Below are positions 53,164 through 64,000 of a stretch of DNA of 64,000 bases, piece after piece. How positions within the stretch are numbered: the first letter of the stretch is position 1; every line of letters begins with the position of its first letter. Location: assembly GCA_963931865.1 (NCBI GenBank), contig OZ007512.1, positions 6,876,208-6,940,207 on the forward strand, written 5' to 3'. The notes below the pieces were generated by a model. That model saw nothing but the letters and a program-made list of their open reading frames with translations. It had not been told where the DNA came from and did not search any database. This stretch comes from Axinella damicornis. Lineage: Eukaryota; Porifera; Demospongiae; Axinellida; Axinellidae. Position numbers and translations under genes: made by a program.

Positions 53164-53236
53164 ACTTTGCTGGAGTAGCTGACCACAGTGTTCTTTCCAG
53201 AGGTACATGCAGTTCGAGGGGGTGATGATGGATGCT

Positions 53237-53720
<484 letters not shown>

Positions 53721-53764
53721 GTGTGTAGGGGGTAAATAGAAAGATGTCTGCCTCCACTTCCAGA

Positions 53765-54320
53765 GAGAATTAGCATGTTGAAGTTCCTCTTTGTCCAAAA
53801 CTGTGGACGAACATGTCAGAAGTGATCAAATACAGCACTCCACCTCCTACACAGTAGTCTTGCAGGCCAGTCACTGTGCAGGGTCGCAGCAGGTCTCCAT
53901 CAAGACAATGCACCCGTTTCTCCAGCAGTTCTGGCAAGAGTCCTGCGGGTACAACAATACCAATAGCGATTCAGTCCCATAGTCATCACTCCCATGTACG
54001 TACTATCAGCCCTGTCACCCACTCCACTTTTTGAACCAAACACTTGGCCTTTCAAAGGTCAAACAAAGGTCAAGAAAGCAGAGTGGGAGATGAGGCACAT
54101 GCCCAGGGCCTTCATGCCTAGCCTTCTGAGCACTGCATATTGAGACATTTGCTGGATGGTGATTTGGTTGAAGCACATGACCAGCAGCAGGAAAGTGCTG
54201 ATTGTGCATATCAAGCATCTCCTCCAGATGCTGCACTGCTTAAACAAGTGTCCATAGTGCCTATACTAATGGCTTACGATACAACTTCTGCCCGCATCCA
54301 AGTTTGGGCAATATGCAACA
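53765..54320. repeat. Duplicated segment, copy 2
   Basis: Diverged direct copy of 51855-52480; see that entry. The two copies flank the microsatellite region, consistent with a local tandem duplication later filled by repeats and MITEs. Confidence 0.6.
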
Positions 54321-55288
54321 GCTGTCTTGGGCCTGGATCCGTCCCTGCTGACTTTGATCTGTATCCACAGCTTTTACTGAATCAGAGATACAGACAGCAC
54401 TGCTGAAACCCCACCCACCAAGCAGAAGTACTAGCATCTCCCCAGTCTAGCTGCCAGCCCGTCTTCTCCCGGCCAGCTACTTCATGTAGCAAGCCCTGTG
54501 TAACAACTAGCTATATACATGACCATACCCACAGGGTCGTTTCTTGCGAATTTGCTAGGCAAACAAGACAGTCACCTCTTCCTTTCCTTTATTTTCCCTC
54601 CCCCTCCGCTCAGTTCTCTCTCTTCACTTACCTTCGACTACATGGAAAGCTCACAGCATCGTCTGCCTTTGTTGAGCAATCTCGGTCTGGTTCCGACGCC
54701 AGGCCATGTCATGGCATGGGGTCTGGGCACCATCGTAATGGGTAGTTTTCCCCTGAGGCTGGTAGTATGGGCCACTTGCAGCAACAACGATTGTCCAGCT
54801 GATTTGTAAACTGTCATCCCCCGCTCATTAATAATATCTAACCTGGACGGCCACTGGCTTGTAGTAGCTAATCAGTACTTTACTTTAGTTTCAGGCTTGT
54901 CTACGCTTGTTGTCAGCTATATACAAGGAAAGCAACAGAGGGAGCGGCAATGGCCGAGGGCCTACCGGAGAAGGCCAACGCCATCGGAGGCCGAAGAAAA
55001 ACGACAGGGACGGAAGCACGCTCAACATCGTCCACAGTTTACGCGTGAACAGATCGGTTCCCGCCAAAACATGTTTGACCACGGTTGTCAACCAATCAGA
55101 TCATTGCATTACCGGTGCGTGCACAGCTACTCGCACGCGCTACGGCAGAGCTTCTGCGAGTATATAAAGAGAGCAAAGTTGTGTCCAAGCCATTCGGCTT
55201 AGGTTTAGGTCAAGGTGAGGTGAGCCCTCACCCTAACATTACCTGAGCTCAATACCTATCACCGCCAGGGTAAGTTCAGGTATAGGTA
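54321..55288. other. Intergenic, nothing firm
   Basis: Open frames near 54900-55200 are Arg/Gly-rich and overlap in several frames, typical of chance ORFs in GC-rich DNA. TATATAAAGAG at about 55160 resembles a TATA box, but I see no gene after it. Confidence 0.35.
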
Positions 55289-55510
55289 GTGGGGGGTGGG
55301 AGCATGGGAGGGTGGGAGCATGGGAGGGTGGGAGCGTGGGAGCATGGGAGGGTGGGAGCATTGGTGGGTGGGAGTATGGGAGGGTGGGAGCATGGGAGGG
55401 TGGGAGCATGGGAGGGTGGGAGCATGGGAGGGTGGGAGCATGGGTGCATGGGCAGGTGGGAGCATGGGGGGTGGGAGCATGGGGGTGGGAGCATAGGGGT
55501 GGGGCTGCAT
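55289..55510. repeat. Minisatellite GGTGGGAGCATGGGA
   Basis: About 14 copies of a 15-16-bp unit (GGGTGGGAGCATGGGA with variants). All six frames are open, explaining the spurious ORFs on both strands. The G-rich strand could form quadruplexes. Confidence 0.95.
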
Positions 55511-56636
55511 GTGGGTGGAATATGGGTTGGAGTATGAGTTAACTTAGTGTGTATACAAAACTATAGTGAATGGCCCAACATACAAACACACTGAAAGTAA
55601 GAATGCGTGACTCAACTGTGGTATATACTGCTACCTATCGTTGCTCAATTTAAATAAGATGGACTCAATGAACAGGACTTTTGTTTTGTCACTGTAATTA
55701 CTTCTAGTTCACCATGCAGCCTTACTATTATCATCTCATCATTAATTTGATGAGCCCATTGTACTGAAACTCTGTAAGGTTGATGAATGGCTGTTTAGTG
55801 ACACTATATGTAGCTACAGCCTGGAGTGAGCTCAGTGATGATGTGATCACCATATATCCGAATGGAGCCCAGGACCTGCCTGAAAACCTTCCGCACTGCA
55901 GAGATGCATGCGGCATTCCTGGGTTATGGTCTCACAGCTCTAGCCATATGCATGCATTACAATATTAAACCTCAAAGACGTGCAGGGCAACAAGCTAAGT
56001 ACTTACTCTGCAATGGTTTCAATGTGTGTCTATAAATCTCTCCCACACAACTCTTGCGGAGACTAGCGGGATGGTGCAGTGCATGTGCCATCATAATTAT
56101 TTGTCAGGAGACATTCGATCAACTCTAAAATTCTAGCCAGCTGCAGCAAGTGAAACACTGCGAAACCGCAATTGTTGCACACAGACTATTTCATGGACGA
56201 CTCAATCGCTGTTCATGGCATCCCACCCTCAATTTGTGCACAACTAAATTCCACTTCCCAACTGACTTGACCAGCTCACCACACCTATAGTGAACCTACT
56301 CACTATACTCACACTCTGGGCAGTAGCGATGAGTTTACTTATACCGGTAGTGTGATTGTACGTCATGAGTGTTGACTGCGTAAGGGTAAGAGTGTTGTAC
56401 ATGAGAATGATGAAGAAAAGAAACACCTACAAAAACAGTCAAGCTGTTGATGAAGACTAACAGTTCACAGAGAGGGGGAATGGAAGCAACCATAATCGGT
56501 GGTTAATAGCAACAAGAGTGCATGATGACATCACGGTGATGTCATCATGCACTCTTGACAACAAGTGTATAAAGACATAAAGAAAAGTGTCAGGTTTGCA
56601 TGACAAAACAAACTCGGTGACTAATCGTTTGCAGAT
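55511..56636. repeat. Intergenic with a 45-bp perfect hairpin
   Basis: CAAGAGTGCATGATGACATC at 56513 pairs perfectly over 22 bp with 56536-56557 around a single-base centre. Otherwise no gene or repeat recognised. Confidence 0.6.
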
Positions 56637-56714
56637 GTTGCCCCAGTATTCAGAACCACCAGAATATCTTAAAACTTTGTCTGGCCTGTGGAAAAAGACG
56701 TTGTACGTGTGCAG
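56637..56714 (+). CDS. Candidate cysteine-rich exon
   Basis: Between an acceptor (ATCGTTTGCAG) and a donor (GCAG/GTAAAT) one frame reads CCPSIQNHQNILKLCLACGK then RRCTCA, with six or seven cysteines in 26 residues (CxxC and CxC). It could be part of a small zinc-binding domain. No neighbouring exon was found and no family is recognised. Confidence 0.3.
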
Positions 56715-57171
56715 GTAAATGTCAGCTGATCACATATGATCGTATAATCAGTATTGTGGTTGCCACATATATAAATAGCTGGCAAGCACTGGCATCACAA
56801 AGTATGAAGGTTGTGCGAGTCAATGGTCCACAAAATACCCACTTGTTATACTCATACACAGTATGTATGAAGGTCCAGGGTCACTATTTGAAGTCCACTC
56901 CAACCCCAGAACATCCAATCATCTGACTGACACACACACACACACACACACACACCGTTTAAAATCTAACGATAGATTGCACACCTTTGGTTCCATCATC
57001 CAGCAGTGAGTCAACAGCTGTGCTAAATACGTCTCACACGTCTCAGGAATCGGTGGGTTCTATAATAACAGAAAGAGTGCCAGAAAGTCAAGCTCATGAT
57101 TATTGTCATCCATATTATTATGTACACCATGTGCATGGGCCATAGTCGTGAAGGGTTGCTTTACAAGTCAT

Positions 57172-57350
57172 TAGCCTCGAACCCTGGGTTCGAGGCTATA
57201 CAAGTCATATGATCTCTTCCTGGGCCAGGGTCAGATGTTATGTGCTTTACAAGTCATATGATCTCTTCCTGGGCCAGGGTCAGATGTTATGTGCTTTACA
57301 AGTCATATGATCTCTTCCTGGGCCAGGGTCAGATGTACTGTGCTTTACAG
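57172..57350. repeat. 50-bp tandem triplication with a 27-bp MULE-type MITE at its edge
   Basis: Three copies of a 50-bp unit (TACAAGTCATATGATCTCTT, then CCTGGGCCAGG...) start at 57199. At 57172-57198 sits TAGCCTCGAACCCTGGGTTCG...AGGCTA flanked by TACAAGTCAT on both sides, so the element inserted at the edge of the array or duplicated part of it. Confidence 0.8.
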
Positions 57351-60300
57351 GTCATCATCTATTCCACTCTCATACAACAAAGTGTGGTCTGGATTTGAGC
57401 ATCAATAACATTGTGCACAGGGAGTCTTGCTAAGTCTACACTGTTCCAATGAATCCACACACAGTGACACTGCAGTACACTTGTTGGTAGTTTTTCGGTG
57501 GAAGTCAGCATTCCTCAACCACGTTTTTACTATCCGTGGTTATGCCTTTGTCATGTAATGTATGCTTTCATTACGATGAGCCAATAGGTAGTTGCCCACA
57601 CGAGCAGTTAGGGAGCGGGGCTGCAGGGCTATAAGTATGAGGTGGCGTATGAGTCCAGTCAAGCATGAGAATTACATCTGAAATGTATGTTTGCCCAATC
57701 AGTGAGTTACACTATCAGGAGTGAGGTTGCCGCTTGTCAACACAGAAATTTAGGAATTTGAGCTTGAAGTATAAAACGTCACTTACGTAGCTCTCCTGAC
57801 ACAACTTTATTCATCACCATGAATGGCGGGAAAACATCTGTTGGTGTATCAGAAGTTCCCAGATAAATATTCCGTAAGAATACATAGAGACTGGATCTCT
57901 CAGCATCATCTGAAAACGATGAGATAAAAGATTGTAACTACGTAATTACAATTTCAATACAGGGCATTCCAGTACAATAATTTAATCATGCTTTGAAATA
58001 AGCAGAGATGAAATTTAATTGTGGGTCATTGTCAAGACATGCACACAATGTGTGGGAGTGCACTGGTTCAGGATATTGGTGCAGTGTGCTCTGTTAGAGT
58101 GTGGCTACTCGGTATCGTGTTTGTGAATAAGGTCTAGCACAACAAACAAACCTTGATTTATTCCCTTTTATTAGATACACTAATCGCTTCCTGCTTCCCT
58201 TTCATACCAGATTGTGTTAGCCTTGTTTACTTACACGAGTTCAAATCGCATTGCATCATGTGTTGAAACGTCACAGTCACGCCCATTCATCGCAATAGTT
58301 GATCGCTCAATCGCACTAGAGTAGGCGCTCTGCACAATGACTTTTGTTCGTTCGTCTTCTGCTTGCTTTCCGTCAGAGAACCTGCAGCAAACAATTGCTT
58401 CCATGGGCAGGAATGGACCACTCTCGGCAGGCGGAATTTAATGTCTGAAGTATCACGTGGAGTTCATTGTTGTAATGAGGTATTCAATTACCGTGATGTG
58501 TACAGTTGAACTCGTGGAAGTTGCCAGGCTGTTTCTCCTACGGGAATGAGGCTAAGATTGTATAGCAAAGTAGCATCTTTACTGGGATGGAAGTTACTAG
58601 CAGCTACACACGGTGCTACAACTGGTTGCCTTTTGTGACAATGGCATGTGGGCAGTGTGCACACAGATGCATCTGGAGATGATGGTTATCCGTCTATTGT
58701 TCACTCTATGCGGCTAGTTGTAGCATCACAGGGTATACAAGACTCAGAGAATACTATAGCACTTCTGGTGAACGTTATTTGTCTTGTACAAAAATTCAAT
58801 AGTGTTGGGAGAGTTTGGGTGGGGACTAGTAATGCATCTATTTGCAGCCAGTACTGCATTGATGACCCTGTGCACAACCACAATTGGAGTGGCTGCTGCA
58901 TACATGTTGTTTTGTACAGGATTAGTGCAGGTAGGACCAACTATAGTGATCTGGTTCCACTGGAATGCCTCTCAAGATCATTTGTGTGCAATTCTAGCTA
59001 CCAAAACTGGTACTGAATCCCAATAGCAGCCACACGTGTGCACAGTGTCAAAGCTTTGATTTTTCTATGGTGAAATCATTCTGTGCTGGACAGTTTTACC
59101 CAATTACAATCTAGATACCATAACTGGCACTGAAACACAGTAGTAGCCATACACGTATACAGTGTCCAGGCTTCAACTAACTCTGGTGGAATCTATCCAT
59201 CAACTCCTAATCTTACAGTGTTATCAGCAGTGTGTTGTCCAGTGTGTACTAACTCTTACCTCCGGAGCCATCCATGCGTACGTATGTCCCAATGGCTGTT
59301 GCTTGCTTGACAGTTTGGTCCAGTCTCCGAGCTGAGCCAAGGTCACAGATCTGAAGCAGAAGAAATAGTGTAAGATCGCACATCCGTTCAACCAGTTGAG
59401 TCCCTGGTTATTTCCTGCATAGACCACACCTATGGGTACTCCTCTAAGACAAACAAAAGCGAACAACAAAACTTCAAGTGTTCCCACCATGGACTTGAAT
59501 GGGTGAGCGCACGGTGTTGACACGGAGCAGGTCTGACGGTTACTGTGCCCTCCCAGTCCCATATATCTACAGATAGCTTTTCCAGTGTACATTCACAGTG
59601 CATGTTGAACTACTAATAAGAGCACCAGGCAAAGTACAAGTGTTTATCAAATGTTTCAAGCAGTACTGGTAAAGGTCATGCTCCCTTGCTCAGAAGTACT
59701 GTGTAAACATCCTGCAGGATGCAGCACAAGTGTCTACCACGTTCACCCTAATCACGCTCTAACTATTTGGGTAGTTTCATACCTTGGCTCCAGCCTGGAT
59801 GTAAGGACGACTGCACAGGAGGAAAGAGGTGTGCAATGAGGAAGGCAGCTGCTAAGTACAGAATGTCCAGCACTGGCACAACATTATACAGTTACGTACA
59901 TGTACATTTCTGGTAGTGTGATCATTCAGATTGCTGTCTTTCTCATCTTGTACTTACCATTGCTTGACTTCAGATCTCTGTCTTGATAGATCATTCCTGT
60001 GTATAAACAGATTGTATCCTGGGAAGCCATAAGATGAAAGTATTCCAAGGGGAATAACACGTGAAGAACCCAATTCTGAGGGAAATATAAGGCAATCAGG
60101 AGGGAAATATTGATATTTCCCTCACATACATCAACCGTGCATGTAGCAAACAAATTGAAACACAAAAACACTTGAACAGCATCCATGCAGTCAGTACGGA
60201 AACATCAACACCGTAATACATATACACACAGTTAGGGTCGTAGTCCTGGAGCTTGCTGCTCTTGCCCTTGACAAATGCATACAGATTGGGCCGCGACTTG

Positions 60301-62188
60301 TTTTCGGAAATGGAGGAGTGCCAGGAAAATAAACCAAGTACTGGTGCTCGGAAGATCTTGAGAATCCGGTCGTCGGCAAGGATAATGCATTGTTGCAGAG
60401 GTTCGAAACGAGGGGAGAGCCTTACTTCCCGAGGCCTACATGCTTGTCAGGAATCCTAGCGCTGTGATTTCGGAGACGTCTTTCAGAAATTCGTGGCACC
60501 TGCGATACTGTTTGTCGGGAACTCTGTTCAAACGAATAGGAGTGGAGGATGTGACTCTCCGGTTATCACACCAGAATTCGAAGAGGAGGATAAGCTGTGG
60601 CTGTCCAGCGTGTTGTCGCTTACTACTACAATTTGTTTTTGGTATTTGGCAGAATCAGGAGCACATCAAGTCGGCGGAATAAACCCTTTCGATGTCACAG
60701 CCATCTGAGCATCACTTACTGGGCCTACAAATGCTTTTCGGACGCCAAATCTTGCGTTGGAGGGGTTTAAAATCGGAATCTGTCTCGGTCAACTCTCCGG
60801 CTCTAGCTTTTGTCAACTGAACTACAGAAAATGCGTGCCGTTCGTGGACAATACGTCACGGTTGCCATGGAATCGCCATGGTACCGCTATGACGTCTTTG
60901 GTTGCCAGGATACAAGCATATTAGACCATGCCTACTGGTGGGCTTTTATCGATGAATACACTCAGGAATAATTAATCCCTCAGGCTTCACCCTCGGGATT
61001 AATATATTCCTTCGTGTATTCGCGATAAAGCCCTTGTAGGCATGGTCTAACATATACATAACTTCATGTGCCACTGCAGATAGTGTCTACTAGCATCACT
61101 ATGCATCATACACTTCACACCACCATCTCATTCATACTCCGTACTTTGTACCTTCTGCCACTTCCTTTGCCCATTGCAAATTCTGCGTCAGGGAGGGTTG
61201 CATGTGCTTCTTGTGAATGCAATCAAAGGTGGAGCCATTCTCAGCAAATTCTGAGAAGAAATTCATAACGCATGCCATTAGTCACTGCTACTGGTTGATG
61301 TGCAGGATTATTGCCAACAGTAAAAGCAAGGTTGGTCAAGCCGGACGAGCCGGATGTGTTAATTGGCAAACCAGTGACAATGTAGCATGAGGGTTTCTTC
61401 ATGACCACTCTGCAGAACAGGATGATGGAGGGATGACACATTCGGCTGAGGATGCTAACCTAAAGAACGATGAACCAGCAAACATAACCATGGTGCAACT
61501 ATGAAGGGCTGGAATGACATGGATGACATCATAGGTTGCAATGAAGCCAGATTCATACTGTCTAAATTTTGGCCTTGTAATGTTATTTTCTACAATCAGC
61601 TTTTCAGAGCATCAATAGCCACACACTTCTCAGAGACAGCATTTTCATCGGTTGTTGTTCGCAGATTCTCTTTCTAATAACGTCGTAAAACCACATTGCC
61701 CTTTAACTGTGAAGAGTGGCAGTTTGAGCTAGTGACAATCTATGATCCTGTAAACACAAATGCCATCAATAGGGCAACAAAAGGTCAAAGATTCGGACCA
61801 AAGTATTGTGCATGCGCAGTATAAACACAAGTTGCATTCTCGTCGAGTTCTTTCCTGTGATCGATGCGTTTGAGGGGTTCACTGACTCTTTGTCACTCCA
61901 TCGTCTGTGGCCCACATCAACAGGGAGTTTCTACTAACCTGTTCTGTTAGTCTTGGGCTATCAAAACTGTGTCATCATGGAGGTGTGGCATTCAGAACAT
62001 AATTAAATCCTCAAAGCAAGGAACCGAAATTTTTGTTCATGAAAAAGCTAAGAAACTTGGGTTACACACCTCAGTCCCATCTCATACATAAATAATTCTA
62101 CGTGAATAGCTAAAGAGCTAGTTAGTCTGGGGAGTTTGTCAAGTGTTGGATACCTACCATCACAATGCTGCGTATGTACATCCCTCAC
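57351..62188. other. Introns of the kinase pseudogene and spacer, no further gene supported
   Basis: Between the pseudogene exons I see a MULE right-end remnant at about 58540-58553 (GGGAATGAGGCTA). An open minus-strand stretch at about 60190-60385 (ADDRILKIFRAPVLGLFSWH...) could be an unassigned exon. The fold-back at 60.9-61.1 kb is listed separately. Nothing else was convincing. Confidence 0.35.
60922..61050. mobile_element. Fold-back element (TAGACCATGCCTAC ends)
   Basis: Arms TAGACCATGCCTAC...GGGCTTTATCG... and their complement (CGATAAAGCCC...GTAGGCATGGTCTA) meet around AGGCTTCACCCTCGG. The central TCACCCTCG motif is also in the inverted insertion near 26390, linking the two. Confidence 0.7.
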
Positions 62189-62361
62189 CTCTCTTTCATC
62201 AATGTCTGCCAATATTATGACAGCCACAATCTTCTTGTTAGATATTCACCATCCTTTCCACACAGACCCAGCTCCGCCACTGGCCACCTTCTCCATGAAA
62301 TCCAGATCAGAGTTGTTGATCTCAGCTGGCCTCCCTGTAATATGAAAGAGATGTCACACTA

Positions 62362-62440
62362 GACTCGTTCCCAGTCCCACGCCCAGCTTTTCGTCGCTTG
62401 CAGTACGGTAAAGCGGGTGCATAATGTCTTGTAAGCATGT
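62362..62440. mobile_element. Left half of a 95-bp MULE-type MITE
   Basis: GACTCGTTCCCAGTCCCACG then CCCAGCTTTTCGTCGCTTGC matches the left arm of the elements at 17711 and 23786. The right arm is missing and the sequence changes after GTACGGTAAAGCGGG. Confidence 0.65.
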
Positions 62441-62443
62441 GCC

Positions 62444-63082
62444 TTAACTCTCTGCCTGCGTTTGTCGCACAATTGCGACGTGCGCGGACGCGCGCATAAT
62501 GCGGCTGTCGCATATTTACGACAAGATCGCGAGGCTAGCTAAACTGAAGTGGGGCAGACCCTGATAATATAATGGCGATCACAGTCATGAAGAGGCAGAC
62601 CCTACGGATATCAGCAGTCGATCAGAAGCTCCTCCTACCGATCGAGAGATAAGTAAGCGTTCACTGTTTTGTCGCCGTTTTGTGTACTGCCAGCATAGGC
62701 AGGCTTTTTCGCCTACGGAACGCTATTGGTAGCGCTCAAGGGCCTAGTATAGTCTTGAGACATCATTGAACTACCTATCAACACCAGTAACTCACCCGCT
62801 GGAGGGCAGACATCGACAGCACAACAACAGGGAGAGTTCCAAGGTGAGCGCTTGAGTATAACTCGGCCTAGCAGCCATATAACGATAGTCGGGGCTCAAT
62901 CACGCCCTTAGCAGACAAATTAACTATACTTCGACAGTTCTTAGTCTTCGAACTTGAAGTCTACTCAGCGATTGTAAGTTAAACGGCGAGAAGCCTTAGA
63001 GATGTGTAACCTAGGCAATAAATTGATCACGAGTCGCGTGAGCGAAAGTTATGAATATTAATGAACGCAGACCAAGGGTTAA
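62444..63082. mobile_element. 631-bp piggyBac-type MITE
   Basis: TTAA-CTCTCTGCCTGCGTTTGT at the left and ACGCAGACCAAGGG-TTAA at the right. After the left end comes the same TGTCGCA...TGCGAC...CGCGCG hairpin found behind the left end of the piggyBac transposase element at 7674. It is therefore a likely non-autonomous relative of that transposon. Confidence 0.8.
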
Positions 63083-64000
63083 GGATCGAGACAGCACCTG
63101 TTCTTCCACGACGATTGAGTTCATGGTGGCCATTTATTTTATGATGACAAATGTCTTCTCGTTTGGTGTATTGGTTACTATAGTAAATCACTATAGTGTA
63201 AGAGATCTATAGAATTCGGCATATCAACTGAACCATCAATTTATTCTTCCAATGACAATGTGGTATACAGAGCTCAGTAGCAAAAGTGGGTGCAGCTGCT
63301 AGTAGTACTTGCTGAAGGAGTGATGGTTTGACTAAGGCTTCCACTTTCAACTCCCAGCATTTCTATCTCACATTTTAGACCTCCTTGGGCTTTCACAATG
63401 GTCACTGGTATTGACAATTAAGGTATGTCTCAGTAGATTTGCTACAAACTATCTGCAAAGCCTTTTCTTAAACCATCTGATACTCTCTTACTATTTTACC
63501 GAGATCCACAGCTGTGGGGCAGGGTGGGTGTATGACACAAATTACCGTGCAGATGTAGTTTCTCCATCTTCTCTTTCAGCCTCTCTGCAGGTGTCCCAAG
63601 ATTCTCTTTTGTCACCACCTTTGCCACCTCCCACTTTTCCCCACACAGCTCTGTACAAAACAGAGGGCATGCAAGAAATGGCTGGGAAGCTCTAGCCTAT
63701 CTATAGAGACAGACTATTCTCTCCCATTGCATATTAAGTTGGGAGTGGGGAGTAAGGACTTCATTAGATCACATCTGTTAAAATTCTTGAGGCTTGGAAT
63801 GGCACTATTCCTAATCTACCTCAATAATAACCTCAGGGGTCATTTGCAGCAGGCTGAGAGAGATGTTTAATGTGCAGCAGTGTTCTCACCAAGATTCTAC
63901 AGGCAAAGGACTTACAAACATGTACATGTACATAGTTGAACAGTCTGGCTTCTGATGGGGTGGGGGTTACATAATCTACTTGCCAGTCAAAGCCCTTGTT
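63083..64000. other. Intergenic, nothing recognised
   Basis: No supported gene, RNA or mobile element. The ORF at 63411-63695 shows no domain and no splice support. Confidence 0.4.

Larger units (their letters stand above)
56985..62334 (-). pseudogene. Second TKL-type protein kinase, multi-exon, disabled
   Basis: Recognisable exons, high to low: 62334-62189 (NNSDLDFMEKVASGGAGSVW, the glycine loop); 61459-61372 (SILSRMCHPSIILFCRVVMK, helix C to hinge); 59996-59958 (MIYQDRDLKSSN, catalytic loop); 59810-59783; 59350-59260 (ICDLGSARRLDQTVKQA then TY-AWMAPE, activation segment); 57909-57787 (VSMYSYGIFIWELLIHQQMF); 57059-56985 (PPIPETCETYLAQLLTHCWM). The order and motifs are those of a TKL/MLK-like kinase. 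Lesions: an in-frame TGA after WKGW, the ATP lysine changed to isoleucine (VAVI), HRD altered to QDRD with an added residue, a 4-bp TACG duplication before AWMAPE, a frameshift after HQQMF and phase conflicts. It is almost certainly non-functional. Confidence 0.8.

Overview
This window looks like animal nuclear DNA, most likely from a sponge or another early-branching marine invertebrate. Genes are intron-rich (or, for one, intronless) with GT-AG boundaries. The gene content is metazoan: a TRAF-like RING/MATH protein, TKL-type kinases, a NEMO/optineurin-type UBAN coiled coil, a death domain, an ING-type PHD finger and a piggyBac transposase. Much of the rest is short inverted-repeat transposons. 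The species assignment is inference; no search was possible.

Layout. 0-2.8 kb: two decayed coiled-coil exons. 2.8-4.8 kb (-): intact intronless TRAF-like gene. 5.35-6.0 kb: Mutator-like element carrying a RecQ helicase fragment. 7.7-9.9 kb (+): piggyBac transposase with a frameshift. 10.7-11.5 kb: minisatellite. 11.8-13.5 kb (+): C-terminal exons of an ING-family gene. 16.1-31.1 kb (-): exons that chain in phase from a protein kinase domain through a long coiled coil and a UBAN motif; a proline-rich exon ending in a NEMO-like zinc finger follows, but its link through one intermediate exon is not in phase. 31.1-38 kb: transposon-rich. 40-44.7 kb (-): death-domain exon joined in phase to a membrane/TPR-like exon. 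46-50.4 kb: nested repeats around a 200-N gap. 51.8-55.5 kb: a duplicated segment, a long TG repeat and minisatellites. 57-62.3 kb (-): exons of a second kinase with many disabling lesions. 62.4-63.1 kb: piggyBac-type MITE.

The most interesting gene is the kinase-coiled coil-UBAN-zinc finger model. UBAN motifs bind linear/K63 ubiquitin in NEMO, ABIN and optineurin, normally as separate adaptors of kinases; here kinase and adaptor appear to be one polypeptide. It shares the window with a TRAF-like RING protein and a death-domain protein, i.e. NF-kB/innate-type parts.

The most interesting mobile DNA is a family of elements whose ends read TAGCCTCGTTCCCAGGC (or TAGTCTCG...) and which make 9-bp target duplications, the hallmark of Mutator-like (MULE) transposons. 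They range from 26-bp hairpins to about 640-bp elements that have captured what look like promoters plus first exons (RecQ and others), i.e. Pack-MULE-like behaviour in an animal. One sits 6 bp upstream of the kinase start codon, inside its own target duplication. Many coding regions carry single small indels, so either many are young pseudogenes or the assembly has indel errors; this limits certainty throughout.
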